Assembly: GCA_002278935.1 (NCBI GenBank) | Contig: NCJL01000012.1 | Location: 1 to 56,668, forward strand | DNA from: Gallionellales bacterium 39-52-133 | Lineage (GTDB): Bacteria > Pseudomonadota > Gammaproteobacteria > Burkholderiales > Gallionellaceae | DNA: 56,668 bases | Reading direction: 5' to 3' | In this document: positions 15,933 through 24,061 of the stretch, piece after piece | Layout of the letters: each line of letters starts with the position of its first letter | Numbering within the stretch: position 1 is the stretch's first letter | Notes under the pieces: generated by a model | Seen by the model: only the letters and a program-made list of their open reading frames with translations | The model's database searches: none | What the model was told of the DNA's origin: nothing | Translations under genes and position numbers: made by a program

Positions 15933-16544
15933 ATGATCATCATGAGTAAACCATCCGAAAACTTGCTTGAACTCTCCCGATCACAAGGCTTGATACGAAC
16001 ATGCGATTTGGAGCCGCTTGGCATATCGCGTGTCTCTCTAACGCGTGCAGTGCGCAGCGGGCAGTTGGAACGTGTCGGACGCGGGCTGTATGGTTTGCCT
16101 GGGCGAAAAATATCAGCCCTTGGCTCGCTGGCAGAAGTGGCTCGCAAGGTACCCAAAGGCGTTGTTTGCCTAATGTCTGCGCTTCGCTTTTACAATTTGA
16201 CTACGCAAGCACCTTTTGAAATTTGGTTGGCAATTGAAAACAAGGCGGTCAAACCAAAGCTCGATTACCCGCCGCTGCGTATTGTGAGATTCTCAGGTGC
16301 TGCACTTACCGAGGGTGTGGAGGAGCATATTGTAGATGGCGTAACTGTTCGCGTAACCAGTGTGGCCAAAACAGTTGCGGACTGTTTTAAATTTCGTAAC
16401 AAAATCGGACTCGATGTGGCATTGGAAGCCTTGCGTGAGGCTTGGAATGAAAAACGAATGATCAGTGATGAAATTTGGTATTACGCCAAAATATGCCGTG
16501 TGGCGAATGTGATGCGGCCGTATCTGGCAGCAGCCAGGATGTGA
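15933..16544 (+). CDS. AbiEi-type antitoxin/transcriptional regulator, solitary (203 aa)
   Basis: This resembles AbiEi antitoxins of type IV toxin-antitoxin systems. It has an N-terminal winged-helix domain (about residues 5-60, with RTCDLEPLGISRVSLTRAV and GRGLYGLPG) followed by the AbiEi C-terminal domain (MSALRFYNLTTQAP, VTSVAKTVADCFKFRNKIG). In abiE loci the antitoxin gene is followed directly by the nucleotidyltransferase toxin AbiEii. Here about 700 bases downstream contain no such gene, so it is an orphan or a stand-alone regulator. Start choice is between ATG 15933 (GGAA four bases upstream) and ATG 15942. It is the last gene before the tRNA-Arg fragment. Confidence 0.8.
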   Translation: MIIMSKPSENLLELSRSQGLIRTCDLEPLGISRVSLTRAVRSGQLERVGRGLYGLPGRKISALGSLAEVARKVPKGVVCLMSALRFYNLTTQAPFEIWLAIENKAVKPKLDYPPLRIVRFSGAALTEGVEEHIVDGVTVRVTSVAKTVADCFKFRNKIGLDVALEALREAWNEKRMISDEIWYYAKICRVANVMRPYLAAARM

Positions 16545-16761
16545 TTTGGAAAGCGGGGGTAGGTGGGAAAAAAGGCGGATAGCTCCGCTTGGTATGAAAG
16601 AAATAATTATGAGATGTATAAAAATGCCAATATCGGAGTGTCACCGATTTGTCACTTGATGTAGTGATAATGCAGTAAATTCAGGCTTGTTGAGGCTAGT
16701 TATCGATGTTGCGGGCATCGTAAGCGATTGATTAATAAGGATCGTATTTTATATTTCCGTT

Positions 16762-16806
16762 CTACGAACCAAGGGGTCGGGCGTTCGAATCTCTCCGGGC
16801 GCACCA
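16762..16806 (+). other. 3' fragment of tRNA-Arg(ACG), probable att site
   Basis: From the anticodon loop CTACGAA (16762-16768) to the encoded CCA (16806) the sequence reads as the 3' part of a tRNA-Arg with ACG anticodon: 3' anticodon stem CCAAG, variable loop, T loop TTCGAAT and acceptor strand CGGGCGC-ACCA. Upstream bases do not form the 5' half of a tRNA. The T stem contains a C/T mismatch, so it is not functional as it stands. Such fragments mark the displaced end of elements that integrate in tRNA anticodon loops. Confidence 0.75.
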
Positions 16807-16814
16807 GTATTATC

Positions 16815-16854
16815 AATGGGTTAGGTCAGAAATAATCTAGCCCATTTTCATTTT
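16815..16854 (+). terminator. Terminator following the tRNA-Arg fragment
   Basis: AATGGGTTAG (16815-16824) pairs with CTAGCCCATT (16837-16846) with one G-T pair, followed by a T-rich run. It probably is the original terminator of the tRNA gene that was split. Confidence 0.75.
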
Positions 16855-16894
16855 AAAAACTCCGTTTGTACCACGTGATCAAAGCAGGCAAAAT

Positions 16895-17089
16895 TTAAGC
16901 GGTAGTGTCTATATTTCGCCCGGGCTGTATTTCGTCCCATGCGGAAAAATGATTTTGCTCAGGCTGGCGCTTTTTTTCCTGTGCGTGGCGGAGGCGAGTA
17001 TTGCCGGCAGCAGGCTGGTTGCCTGATTGATTGGAAAAGCGTCTGCTCAAGGTGTTTTCAATTAATTTGATACTGCCGATCAAGTCCAT
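16895..17089 (-). CDS. Hypothetical small protein (64 aa)
   Basis: A small polar protein without recognisable domain. I place the start at the ATG at 17089 (minus strand) because TGGAGG lies seven bases upstream; an ATG four codons earlier is in frame. The product begins MDLIGSIKLIENTLSRRFSN and continues Gln/Asn/Arg-rich, with no signal peptide or TM segment. It sits between the tRNA-Arg fragment and the P460 gene, on the P460 strand but after its terminator. Support is limited to the ribosome-binding site. Confidence 0.4.
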   Translation of the reverse strand: MDLIGSIKLIENTLSRRFSNQSGNQPAAGNTRLRHAQEKKRQPEQNHFSAWDEIQPGRNIDTTA

Positions 17090-17198
17090 GATAGCCTCCA
17101 TGTCAGTTGAATTATCGGCAGTTAACTGAATTACTTTAGTGTGTGCATGAGGTTCATTCGATTTATACGGAATAGCAGGAAGATCCTGGTTGTAAAAA

Positions 17199-17230
17199 AA
17201 AGCCCGTACAGCTCAATCTGTGCGGGCTTT
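17199..17230 (-). terminator. Terminator downstream of the P460 gene
   Basis: AAAGCCCGTACAG (17199-17211) and CTGTGCGGGCTTT (17218-17230) form a long stem with one mismatch. Read on the minus strand it is followed by a run of T (A-run at 17194-17201 on plus). Confidence 0.88.
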
Positions 17231-17255
17231 CTGCAGTTAGTTAAATGAATTCGGC

Positions 17256-17771
17256 TTAAGGCAGTTTTGCCGGATGGGTAAATACATAGTCATTTCCTTT
17301 GACCGGGGTGTGGCAAGCGACGCATTCCTGTGCGAAGCCGGCATCTTTGCCATATGGTTTTTGTTCTTCCCCCAGCCAGCGGGCATAGCCCCAGCCTCCG
17401 GTTGATTCATATTTCCTGGCTTCCTTGATCATGAACTCGGCATGGACAAATTTGCCGGGTACGGTTGCCGCAGCCCAATTTGCATCTGTTTCAGCCTTCC
17501 AGACCATTTTGCCTAGAATGGTGCCATCTGGCCATGGATTGGTTTGTCCCTTGCGCGCCGCATCAATTGCCTTGTCGTTGCCCACGATAGCCCTCATGGT
17601 GTTGTTGTCTGTGCGGTGCGAGATGGAAATTACTCTCCAGTCTTTGTAACCGTCCGGTATGACGATCCCGTTTGGCGCTGGGCTAACGTTTTGATTGGCT
17701 GCCCATACATGAGAAACTGAAACAGCGCTCAAGGCTAAAACCGTAATCAATTTAAAAGATTTTATTTTCAT
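17256..17771 (-). CDS. Cytochrome P460 family protein (171 aa)
   Basis: This is a periplasmic c-type cytochrome of the P460/cytochrome c'-beta family, whose members oxidise hydroxylamine or bind/detoxify NO. It has a signal peptide (residues 1-24, VSHVWAA) and a family body with GYKDWRVISISHRTD and GKMVWKAE. A single haem motif CVACH (C150, C153, H154) lies near the C-terminus, as usual. Length is normal. P460 proteins cross-link a Lys to the haem and c'-beta proteins do not; I cannot tell which this is by eye. It is transcribed away from the tRNA genes and has its own terminator. The 360 bp between its start and the tRNA-Gly promoter hold no gene. Confidence 0.85.
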   Translation of the reverse strand: MKIKSFKLITVLALSAVSVSHVWAANQNVSPAPNGIVIPDGYKDWRVISISHRTDNNTMRAIVGNDKAIDAARKGQTNPWPDGTILGKMVWKAETDANWAAATVPGKFVHAEFMIKEARKYESTGGWGYARWLGEEQKPYGKDAGFAQECVACHTPVKGNDYVFTHPAKLP

Positions 17772-18131
17772 GCGATGAATCTCCCTGGTTTATATAAAAA
17801 TGCATTTTGATAAAGCCCGTCATGCGATTATTGACAGAATTCATATGGCGCATGAATCCGGGATTGTGTGACGGGGTTTCGCAAATGACGATGCTTGTTT
17901 GATAAACACTAACGCGGGAGAGTTTATTCCTGGATGCTTGCAATTTGATATGAAGTGTTTGAGCAAATTGGAAAAAATGAAAATTGATTAAACAGTTTGG
18001 TCAGCCGGGTGCAAGAGTAATGTCTGGATATTCTTGTTTGAAGCCATTAATGATGGGGAGGTCACCATTAATATTTCCAGGATCATTTATGAGACGCAGC
18101 GTATTTATTTACATTTTTTGATGTAATTTGT
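17772..18131. other. Intergenic region between P460 and tRNA-Gly
   Basis: No coding sequence is supported. It must hold the divergent promoter of the P460 gene. I see no perfect consensus and no clear FNR- or NsrR-type dyad. Confidence 0.5.
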
Positions 18132-18159
18132 TTGACATCGTTCCGAATATCACTATAAT
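18132..18159 (+). promoter_or_regulatory. Consensus sigma-70 promoter of tRNA-Gly
   Basis: TTGACA (18132-18137) and TATAAT (18154-18159), both perfect consensus, are separated by 16 bases. The tRNA-Gly begins 17 bases after the -10 box. It should drive the tRNA-Gly/tRNA-Cys pair strongly. Confidence 0.92.
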
Positions 18160-18175
18160 GCGGACTTCGTTTTTT

Positions 18176-18251
18176 GCGGGAATAGCTCAGTTGGTAGAGC
18201 GATACCTTGCCAAGGTATAGGTCGAGAGTTCGAGCCTCTTTTCCCGCTCCA
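18176..18251 (+). tRNA. tRNA-Gly (GCC)
   Basis: A complete cloverleaf of 76 bases: acceptor GCGGGAA / TTCCCGC, D arm GCTCAGTTGGTAGAGC, anticodon loop TTGCCAA (anticodon GCC) on stem ATACC/GGTAT, T loop TTCGAGC, and an encoded CCA. A short hairpin (18259-18280) separates it from the next tRNA. Confidence 0.97.
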
Positions 18252-18311
18252 TATTTGTTGGGAAAGCTTCTGCTTTCCCATAATCTTTTGTACTATAGGT
18301 TTTGCCTGTAT

Positions 18312-18385
18312 GGCGCGATAGCAAATCGGTTATGCCCCGGATTGCAAATCCGGTTAGCCCAGTTCGACTCTGGGTCGCGCCTCCA
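18312..18385 (+). tRNA. tRNA-Cys (GCA)
   Basis: A complete cloverleaf of 74 bases: acceptor GGCGCGA / TCGCGCC, anticodon loop TTGCAAA (anticodon GCA) between CCGGA and TCCGG, T loop TTCGACT, encoded CCA. It is co-oriented with tRNA-Gly and probably cotranscribed from the promoter at 18132. Confidence 0.97.
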
Positions 18386-18394
18386 TCTTGTATT

Positions 18395-18425
18395 CAATAA
18401 ATCGCGCTGGTATTTATTGTTTTTT
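18395..18425 (+). terminator. Terminator after tRNA-Cys
   Basis: CAATAAAT (18395-18402) and ATTTATTG (18412-18419) form an 8-bp stem with a 9-base loop, followed by six T. It closes the tRNA-Gly/tRNA-Cys unit. Confidence 0.7.
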
Positions 18426-18883
18426 GATTCTCTCCTGAAGTCAGTCTTTCTTCCCGCAGTTCTTCGCATAGTCTTTACATTATTAATCCGTGACACAGGT
18501 CAAAGTAATCGCGTCAGCGGCTGGCGAGCTGAAAACGAATATTTTCCTGTTTGCCGTCAGCCCCCGAATACACGGCAATGATGATGCGGTATAAAAATAT
18601 TCTAGTCCGTATTCCAGTTGCGCTCCGAACTGAGCTCCCGGAATTGCATTTCCGGCAAAATCGAAAAAGCACTGGCAGTGCCCCCAATCCTGTGGAAAAG
18701 TAAATCACCATTTATCTTTAATGTCGGCAGGTGGGGTCAGATCACTGTTGTGCGCCATATGCAGGCTCGGTAACCGGAGTCAGGCCGGGTGCCCTTGGTT
18801 CTTTGGATAAAAGATATATCAGGAGCAGCCGCAGTTTGTAATTCGGGTGTAAGATTATGCAATCTTTTTTGCGAGTCGTCATG
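18426..18883. other. Intergenic region upstream of the sdh operon
   Basis: No supported gene in about 460 bases. It must contain the sdh promoter and leader; I cannot point to a convincing -35/-10 pair. A small dyad CCGGAA..TTCCGG occurs near 18640-18655. Confidence 0.5.
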
Positions 18884-19258
18884 ATGAATAAAAAACGCCC
18901 CAAGCATCTCGCTCTGCACAAGATAAAGCTCCCATTGCCCGGCTTCGTTTCCATCCTCCACCGAGTCAGCGGCCTTCTGCTGTTTTTCTTTTTGCCTTTA
19001 TTGTTGTGGATGCTGCAAGCCAGTATCCGTTCCATTGAGACATATACCCAGTTAGTCGAAATTTTGCAGCACCCCTTCAGTAAATTGCTTGTGCTCGGGT
19101 TGTTATGGGCATTCTTTCATCACTTTTGTGCGGGCCTGCGCTATCTGGCGCTTGATCTGCATATGCTGTCCGGTCTTGCGCAGGCTCGTGCCAGCAGCAA
19201 GTGGGTATTGGGTATCAGTTTGTTATTGACTGTTTTGACAGGAGGCTGGCTATGCTAG
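18884..19258 (+). CDS. sdhC: Succinate dehydrogenase cytochrome b556 subunit
   Basis: This is the first membrane-anchor subunit of complex II, which holds haem b and the quinone site together with SdhD. The product begins MNKKRPKHLALHKIKLPLPG and contains the family motif SILHRVSG (haem/quinone region), three TM helices and the haem-ligand region HHFCAGLRYLALD. I start at the second of two tandem ATG codons (18881/18884); a further in-frame ATG at 18857 would add eight residues not seen in relatives. The 3' end overlaps sdhD by seven bases. It is the first gene of sdhCDA-[insert]-B-E. Confidence 0.9.
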   Translation: MNKKRPKHLALHKIKLPLPGFVSILHRVSGLLLFFFLPLLLWMLQASIRSIETYTQLVEILQHPFSKLLVLGLLWAFFHHFCAGLRYLALDLHMLSGLAQARASSKWVLGISLLLTVLTGGWLC

Positions 19259-19599
19259 AGCGGATTGTGACGGGCGCCCATTACGGTCTGCGTGACTGGC
19301 TGATTCAGCGCGTGACGGCGGTGGTGATGGTGTTGTATACCCTGAGCCTGGCTGGGTATTGGCTTTTTCAGCCGGTGATGGATTACAACGCGTGGACGCT
19401 GTTTTTTTCAAGTAATTTTGTGCGCACTTTTTCCCTGCTTTTTCTGCTGAGCGTTTTTTATCATGCGTGGATAGGCGTGCGCGACATTGTGATGGATTAC
19501 ATTAAACCGGCCTTTATCCGCCTGCTGCTTCATGTGCTGGTGATCCTGGCCTTGCTGCTGTATGTAATCTGGTCGGTACAAATTTTGTGGGGAATCTGA
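19252..19599 (+). CDS. sdhD: Succinate dehydrogenase membrane anchor subunit
   Basis: This is the second membrane-anchor subunit of complex II (115 aa, three TM helices). It shows the family pattern [20 protein letters not shown] at the N-terminus and a [14 protein letters not shown] block, whose His is the expected haem ligand. The ATG at 19252 has GGAGG six bases upstream and overlaps the sdhC stop. The stop overlaps the sdhA start (TGATG), so the three genes are translationally coupled. Confidence 0.92.
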   Translation: MLERIVTGAHYGLRDWLIQRVTAVVMVLYTLSLAGYWLFQPVMDYNAWTLFFSSNFVRTFSLLFLLSVFYHAWIGVRDIVMDYIKPAFIRLLLHVLVILALLLYVIWSVQILWGI

Positions 19600-21206
19600 T
19601 GACAGTAACGAAACGCACTTTTGACGTGGTAGTGGTAGGGGCGGGCGGTGCGGGCATGCGTGCGGCGCTGGCCTTGTCCGAGGCGGGGCTGAAGGTTGCG
19701 GTGCTCTCCAAGGTGTTTCCCACACGCTCGCATACCGTGGCCGCACAGGGCGGTATTGCCGCGTCTCTCGGCAATATCAACGAGGACAACTGGCACTGGC
19801 ATATGTACGACACGGTGAAAGGCTCGGACTATCTGGGTGACCAGGATGCCATCGAATACATGTGCCGCAATGCGGCCGAGGTGGTGTACGAGCTGGAGCA
19901 CTTCGGCATGCCTTTCGATCGCCTGGACAATGGCAAGATTTACCAGCGCCCGTTTGGCGGGCATATGCAGGACTATGGCAAAACGACGGTGCCGCGCGCG
20001 TGTGCGGCGGCGGACCGCACCGGTCATGCGCTGTTGCACACCCTGTACCAGCAGAATGTAAAAGCTAATACCAATTTCTTTATCGAATGGATGGCGCTGG
20101 ATTTGATCCGCGATGAGGATGGCGATGTGCTGGGCGTTACCGCAATGGAGATTGAAACCGGCGAGGTGATGATTTTGCAGGCACGTGCCACGCTGTTTGC
20201 CACCGGCGGTGCGGCGCGCATCTTTGCCGCCAGCACCAATGCCTTTATCAACACCGGCGATGGCCTGGGCATGGCGGCGCGCGCCGGCATTCCGCTGGAA
20301 GATATGGAATTTTTCCAGTTCCATCCCACCGGCGTGCATGGTGCGGGGGTGCTGATCACCGAGGGTGTGCGCGGCGAGGGCGGCTATCTGGTGAACAAGG
20401 ATGGCGAGCGCTTTATGCCGCGCTATGCGCCCAATGCGAAAGATCTGGCCAGCCGCGATGTGGTGTCGCGCGCGATGGCCACCGAAATAAAGGAAGGGCG
20501 CGGCTGCGGCCCGAATGCTGATCATGTGCTGCTTAAGCTGGATCATCTGGGGGAGGATGTGATTAAACATCGCTTGCCGGGCATTCGTGAAATTGCGCTC
20601 AAGTTTGCTCATGTTGACCCGGCGCGCGCGCCTATTCCGGTGGTGCCTACCGCGCATTACATGATGGGGGGGATACCGACCAATTATCACGGACAGGTTG
20701 TTGCGCCCTATAAAACCGGCCCGGAAGAAGTCGTGCAGGGTTTCTATGCGGTGGGCGAATGCGCCTGCGTGTCGGTGCATGGTGCAAACCGTCTGGGCTG
20801 TAATTCTCTGCTCGACCTGATTGTGTTCGGGCGCGCAGCAGCACGGCAGATTATTGAAGACTTGCAGCGCAACCCGCATCACAAACCCTTGCCGCCCGAT
20901 GCCGCCGAACGGCCCTTGGCGCGTTTGGCACGCCTGGATACCCAGATGGAGGGTGAGAGCGTGGCCGAAGTAGGCGCTGCGATGCGCAACGTGATGCAGA
21001 CCCATTGCGGCGTGTTCCGCTTCCCCGATTTGCTGGCGGAAGGGGTGAGACAAATTAAAGCCGTAGCAGCACGCGCCAGAAATACCATCATCAAGGACAA
21101 GAGCAAGGTGTTCAACACCGCACGGGTTGAAGCGCTGGAACTGGATAAAGCCGCGGCGCGCATGCGCGTGAAGATTTCCCGGAACGTGACGATAAGAAGT
21201 GGCTGA
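19599..21206 (+). CDS. sdhA: Succinate dehydrogenase flavoprotein subunit, C-terminus lost by deletion/frameshift (535 aa)
   Basis: This is the FAD-carrying catalytic subunit of complex II. The N-terminal FAD fold ([14 protein letters not shown]), the SHTVAAQGG segment with the flavin-linking His, and the substrate-domain motifs ([23 protein letters not shown]) are intact. Family members are near 590 residues and continue after ALELDN with a helix and RxESRGAH. Here the reading goes [13 protein letters not shown] and stops 23 codons later. The missing C-terminal part is present in another frame from 21158. Comparison with E. coli SdhA suggests about 52 bases are missing near 21147-21157. Either a true mutation inactivates or truncates SdhA, or the assembly is wrong here. 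Confidence 0.85.
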   Translation: MTVTKRTFDVVVVGAGGAGMRAALALSEAGLKVAVLSKVFPTRSHTVAAQGGIAASLGNINEDNWHWHMYDTVKGSDYLGDQDAIEYMCRNAAEVVYELEHFGMPFDRLDNGKIYQRPFGGHMQDYGKTTVPRACAAADRTGHALLHTLYQQNVKANTNFFIEWMALDLIRDEDGDVLGVTAMEIETGEVMILQARATLFATGGAARIFAASTNAFINTGDGLGMAARAGIPLEDMEFFQFHPTGVHGAGVLITEGVRGEGGYLVNKDGERFMPRYAPNAKDLASRDVVSRAMATEIKEGRGCGPNADHVLLKLDHLGEDVIKHRLPGIREIALKFAHVDPARAPIPVVPTAHYMMGGIPTNYHGQVVAPYKTGPEEVVQGFYAVGECACVSVHGANRLGCNSLLDLIVFGRAAARQIIEDLQRNPHHKPLPPDAAERPLARLARLDTQMEGESVAEVGAAMRNVMQTHCGVFRFPDLLAEGVRQIKAVAARARNTIIKDKSKVFNTARVEALELDKAAARMRVKISRNVTIRSG

Positions 21207-21310
21207 AGCACTCCTTGTATTTCACGGAAGAGCAGCGGCTGGATTACAAGCCGGTAAGGCTGAAGCCGCTTACCGTGGAATCTTTCCCGCTGAAGGCGCG
21301 GGTTTATTGA
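21158..21310 (+). pseudogene. sdhA: Out-of-frame C-terminal remnant of sdhA
   Basis: In the frame beginning at 21158 the sequence reads [20 protein letters not shown] and continues with YFTEEQRLDYKPVRLKPL to end in FPLKARVY before a TGA at 21308-21310. This is the expected final 50 residues of SdhA, well conserved. It lacks an in-frame start and is separated from the main sdhA frame by the deletion described for that gene. The good preservation suggests a recent event or a sequencing/assembly error. Confidence 0.88.
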
Positions 21311-21313
21311 TTT

Positions 21314-21343
21314 GTCCACAGATTTCACAGATTCACACAGATT
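21314..21343 (+). repeat. Left arm of a 30-bp perfect inverted repeat
   Basis: The exact reverse complement lies at 21752-21781. The arm begins four bases after the sdhA-remnant stop. Its inner end is expanded: the unit ATTCACACAG occurs three times in tandem (21331-21360). With the expansion discounted the match extends to about 33 bp (CACACAGATTAT). Confidence 0.95.
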
Positions 21344-21379
21344 CACACAGATTCACACAGATTATTGAAATAAATTTCT

Positions 21380-21784
21380 ATGAATCAACGTGACGAACAG
21401 ACTTATGCAATTATTGGGGCAGCGATAAAAGCGCATAAAGAGCTCGGATTCGGATTCCTGGAGGCGGTCTATCAAGAAGCCTTAATAATTGAATTTAACA
21501 ATGCTGCAATACCATTTGTTAAGGAGGCAGAGCTGGAAATTCAATACCATGGCGTATCTCTGCATACTGGATATAGAGCGGATTTTGTCTGTTTTGACTC
21601 GGTGATCGTGGAAATAAAGGCAATTGACAGGTTGTCTGGTCGAGAGGAAGCACAATTGTTGAACTACCTTAAGGCAAGTAAAAAGCCAAAAGGATTATTG
21701 TTGAATTTTGGAAATCGTAGCCTGGAATATAAGCGTATGGTTGGCGTTCATAATCTGTGTGAATCTGTGAAATCTGTGGACTAA
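21380..21784 (+). CDS. GxxExxY family protein, PD-(D/E)XK-like nuclease fold (134 aa)
   Basis: The GxxExxY signature is present (GFLEAVYQEAL, residues about 25-35). A PD-(D/E)XK-like core follows: RADFVCFDSVIVEIKA with Asp and E-x-K. There is no signal peptide or TM segment. Members of this family have no settled function. The gene lies between sdhA and sdhB on the same strand, inside a perfect 30-bp inverted repeat. Its last codons (HNLCESVKSVD) and stop are encoded by or just beyond the right arm, so gene and repeat form one unit. It has no obvious Shine-Dalgarno sequence. I read it as an inserted cassette rather than a member of the sdh operon. Confidence 0.8.
   Translation: MNQRDEQTYAIIGAAIKAHKELGFGFLEAVYQEALIIEFNNAAIPFVKEAELEIQYHGVSLHTGYRADFVCFDSVIVEIKAIDRLSGREEAQLLNYLKASKKPKGLLLNFGNRSLEYKRMVGVHNLCESVKSVD
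21752..21781 (-). repeat. Right arm of the 30-bp perfect inverted repeat
   Basis: Exact reverse complement of 21314-21343. It encodes the C-terminal residues of the GxxExxY protein and ends 23 bases before the sdhB start codon. Confidence 0.95.
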
Positions 21785-21804
21785 GGTATTTTGGGGTTAA
21801 CACC

Positions 21805-22500
21805 ATGAAATTTAAAATCTACCGCTACAATCCCGAAACGGACGCTGCGCCCTATATGCAGGACTACGATCTGGCCATTGATGCGGGCAACATGATGCTG
21901 CTGGATGCGATCTTGATGATCAAGGCTAATGATGACAGCCTGAGTCTGCGCAAATCCTGCCGCGAGGGCGTGTGCGGATCGGATGCGATGAATATCAACG
22001 GGCGCAACGGCCTCGCCTGTATTACCCCGTTATCGGGCCTGAAACAGCCGGTCGAGTTGCGCCCCTTGCCCGGCTTGCCGGTGATACGCGATCTGATTGT
22101 GGATATGACGCAGTTTTTCAAACAGTATCATTCGATCAAGCCCTATCTGGTCAATAACGACCCGCCGCCCGAAACCGAGCGTCTGCAATCGCCGGAAGAC
22201 CGCGCCGAGCTGGATGGCTTGTATGAATGCATATTGTGCGGTTGCTGCACCACCGCATGTCCGTCGTTCTGGTGGAATCCTGACAAGTTTGTAGGACCTG
22301 CCGGCTTGCTGCAGGCATACCGCTTTATTGCGGATACGCGCGACCAGGCCACAGCCGAGCGTCTGGATAATCTGGAAGATCCGTATCGCCTGTTCCGTTG
22401 CCACACCATCATGAATTGTGTGGATGTTTGCCCCAAGGAATTAAGCCCTACTGAGGCGATAGGCAAAATCAAGGATATGATGGTCAAGCGCGCGGTATGA
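21805..22500 (+). CDS. sdhB: Succinate dehydrogenase iron-sulfur subunit (231 aa)
   Basis: This is the electron-transfer subunit of complex II. The 2Fe-2S site is seen in CREGVCGSDAMNINGRNGLAC. The 4Fe-4S and 3Fe-4S sites are in CILCGCCTTACPSFWW and CHTIMNCVDVCPKE. Length is normal and the gene is intact. It is separated from sdhA by the GxxExxY cassette, so its expression may depend on read-through across the inverted repeat. Its stop overlaps sdhE by four bases. Confidence 0.95.
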   Translation: MKFKIYRYNPETDAAPYMQDYDLAIDAGNMMLLDAILMIKANDDSLSLRKSCREGVCGSDAMNINGRNGLACITPLSGLKQPVELRPLPGLPVIRDLIVDMTQFFKQYHSIKPYLVNNDPPPETERLQSPEDRAELDGLYECILCGCCTTACPSFWWNPDKFVGPAGLLQAYRFIADTRDQATAERLDNLEDPYRLFRCHTIMNCVDVCPKELSPTEAIGKIKDMMVKRAV

Positions 22501-22739
22501 CAATTGACCCTGCCGCATTTCAACGCTTGCGCTGGCGTTGCCGGCGCGGATTACTGGAACTGGATATTGTGCTGGGGCGGTTTATTGAGCACTATGCGGG
22601 TCTGGATGCGGCGCAGCAAGCGGCATTTGACAGCTTGCTGGATATGCCGGATACGCAGCTGTGGGATATGATTAGCGGCAAAACACCTGCGGCACTTGCA
22701 GAACATCGTGAAATAATTGCTTTGATTAATTTGGCCTGA
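22497..22739 (+). CDS. sdhE: SdhE, FAD assembly factor for succinate dehydrogenase (80 aa)
   Basis: This is a small cytosolic protein that promotes covalent flavinylation of SdhA. The diagnostic RGxxELD motif is present as [14 protein letters not shown] near residues 16-29, and the five-helix fold is suggested by the rest. The ATG overlaps the sdhB stop (ATGA). Its retention beside a broken sdhA suggests that the sdhA lesion is recent or not real. Confidence 0.92.
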   Translation: MTIDPAAFQRLRWRCRRGLLELDIVLGRFIEHYAGLDAAQQAAFDSLLDMPDTQLWDMISGKTPAALAEHREIIALINLA

Positions 22740-22774
22740 CAGGCCGTGTGTTATTTGAAATTGTGAGGTCTGGT

Positions 22775-24061
22775 ATGGAAAAAAAACGGTTTGCAACACT
22801 GACACTGGATGATGGCCGCAGCATTGAGTTGCCTATCATGGCGGGCACCCTCGGCGCGGATGTGCTGGATTTGCATAATCTGAGCCAGCTTGGCATGTTT
22901 ACCTACGATCCCGCCTTTTTTTCGACCGCGAGTTGCGCTTCCAAAATTACCTTCATTGATGGTGATGCCGGTCTGCTGTATTACCGCGGTTATCCAATTG
23001 AGCAACTTGCGGAAAAGTCTGATTTTCTGGAAGTGTGTTATCTGTTGCTGTACGGCGAATTGCCCACCGCTGAGCAGCATGCCGACTTTACGTACAAGGT
23101 AAAACACCACTCGATGGTGCATGATCAACTGGCCCGTTTCTATAACGGTTTCAGGCGTGACGCGCACCCGATGGCGGTGATGGTGGGCGTGGTGGGCGCA
23201 CTGTCGGCGTTCTATCACGACTCAACCGATATCAACAATCCGAAACATCGTGAAATTTCCGCCATGCGCCTGATTTCCAAGGTGCCGACCATAGCGGCCA
23301 TGAGCTATAAATACAATATTGGCGAACCGTTCATGTTCCCCAAAAATGCGTTCAGCTATGTTGAAAATTTCATGTATATGATGTTTGGCACGCCAGCCGA
23401 GGACTATATCCCCAATCCAAAGCTGGTTCGCGCACTGGAACGTATTTTTATCCTGCATGCTGATCATGAGCAGAATGCCTCCACCGCAACAGTCCGCCTG
23501 GCCGGTTCCAGCGGTGCCAATCCGTTTGCCTGTGTGTCTTCGGGTATTGCCGCCCTGTGGGGGCCCGCGCATGGTGGTGCCAATGAGGCGGTATTGAAAA
23601 TGCTGGAAGAGATCGGCGATGTGTCGCGCGTTGACGAGTTTATGAAAGGTGTAAAGGATAAAAAATACCGTCTGATGGGCTTTGGTCATCGCGTCTACAA
23701 AAACATGGATCCGCGCGCTTCGGTAATGCGTGATACCTGCTACGAAGTGCTGAAGGAGCTGAAGCTGGAAAATGACCCGATGTTCAAGATGGCCTTGGCG
23801 TTGGAGCAGATCGCCTTGAACGACCCCTACTTTATAGAGCGCAAACTGTATCCCAATGTGGATTTCTATTCGGGCATCGTGCTGCGCGCACTGGGCATAC
23901 CCACCAATATGTTTACCGTGATTTTTGCGGTTGGCCGCACCATAGGCTGGATATCTCAATGGAACGAAATGGTTGCCGACAAGGAACAGAAAATTGGCCG
24001 CCCACGCCAGTTGTATATTGGTGCAACCAAGCGGGACTATGTGCCAATCAAAAAACGTTGA
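22775..24061 (+). CDS. gltA: Citrate synthase (428 aa)
   Basis: This enzyme condenses acetyl-CoA and oxaloacetate to citrate. Catalytic regions [21 protein letters not shown] and [14 protein letters not shown] are intact, and the N-terminal [13 protein letters not shown] domain is typical of the hexameric type II enzymes of Gram-negative bacteria. I use the ATG at 22775, which follows GAGG by six bases; a GTG-region upstream start would add nine residues of non-conserved sequence. It is 35 bp after sdhE and probably cotranscribed with it. Confidence 0.96.
   Translation: MEKKRFATLTLDDGRSIELPIMAGTLGADVLDLHNLSQLGMFTYDPAFFSTASCASKITFIDGDAGLLYYRGYPIEQLAEKSDFLEVCYLLLYGELPTAEQHADFTYKVKHHSMVHDQLARFYNGFRRDAHPMAVMVGVVGALSAFYHDSTDINNPKHREISAMRLISKVPTIAAMSYKYNIGEPFMFPKNAFSYVENFMYMMFGTPAEDYIPNPKLVRALERIFILHADHEQNASTATVRLAGSSGANPFACVSSGIAALWGPAHGGANEAVLKMLEEIGDVSRVDEFMKGVKDKKYRLMGFGHRVYKNMDPRASVMRDTCYEVLKELKLENDPMFKMALALEQIALNDPYFIERKLYPNVDFYSGIVLRALGIPTNMFTVIFAVGRTIGWISQWNEMVADKEQKIGRPRQLYIGATKRDYVPIKKR

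Noticed and set aside
16762..16806. A complete tRNA gene at this position
   Set aside because: Upstream bases do not form a D arm or 5' acceptor strand and the T stem has a mismatch; only the 3' part is present.
18207..18581. Open frame crossing tRNA-Gly and tRNA-Cys
   Set aside because: It overlaps two structurally perfect tRNA genes and has no ribosome-binding site or similarity.
19530..21053. 507-codon open frame opposite sdhA
   Set aside because: Antisense to a conserved enzyme gene; composition is His/Arg/Gln-rich as expected for a shadow frame.
21331..21360. Threefold ATTCACACAG repeat as a possible CRISPR or iteron array
   Set aside because: The units are directly adjacent without spacers and belong to the left arm of the inverted repeat; no cas or rep gene is near.
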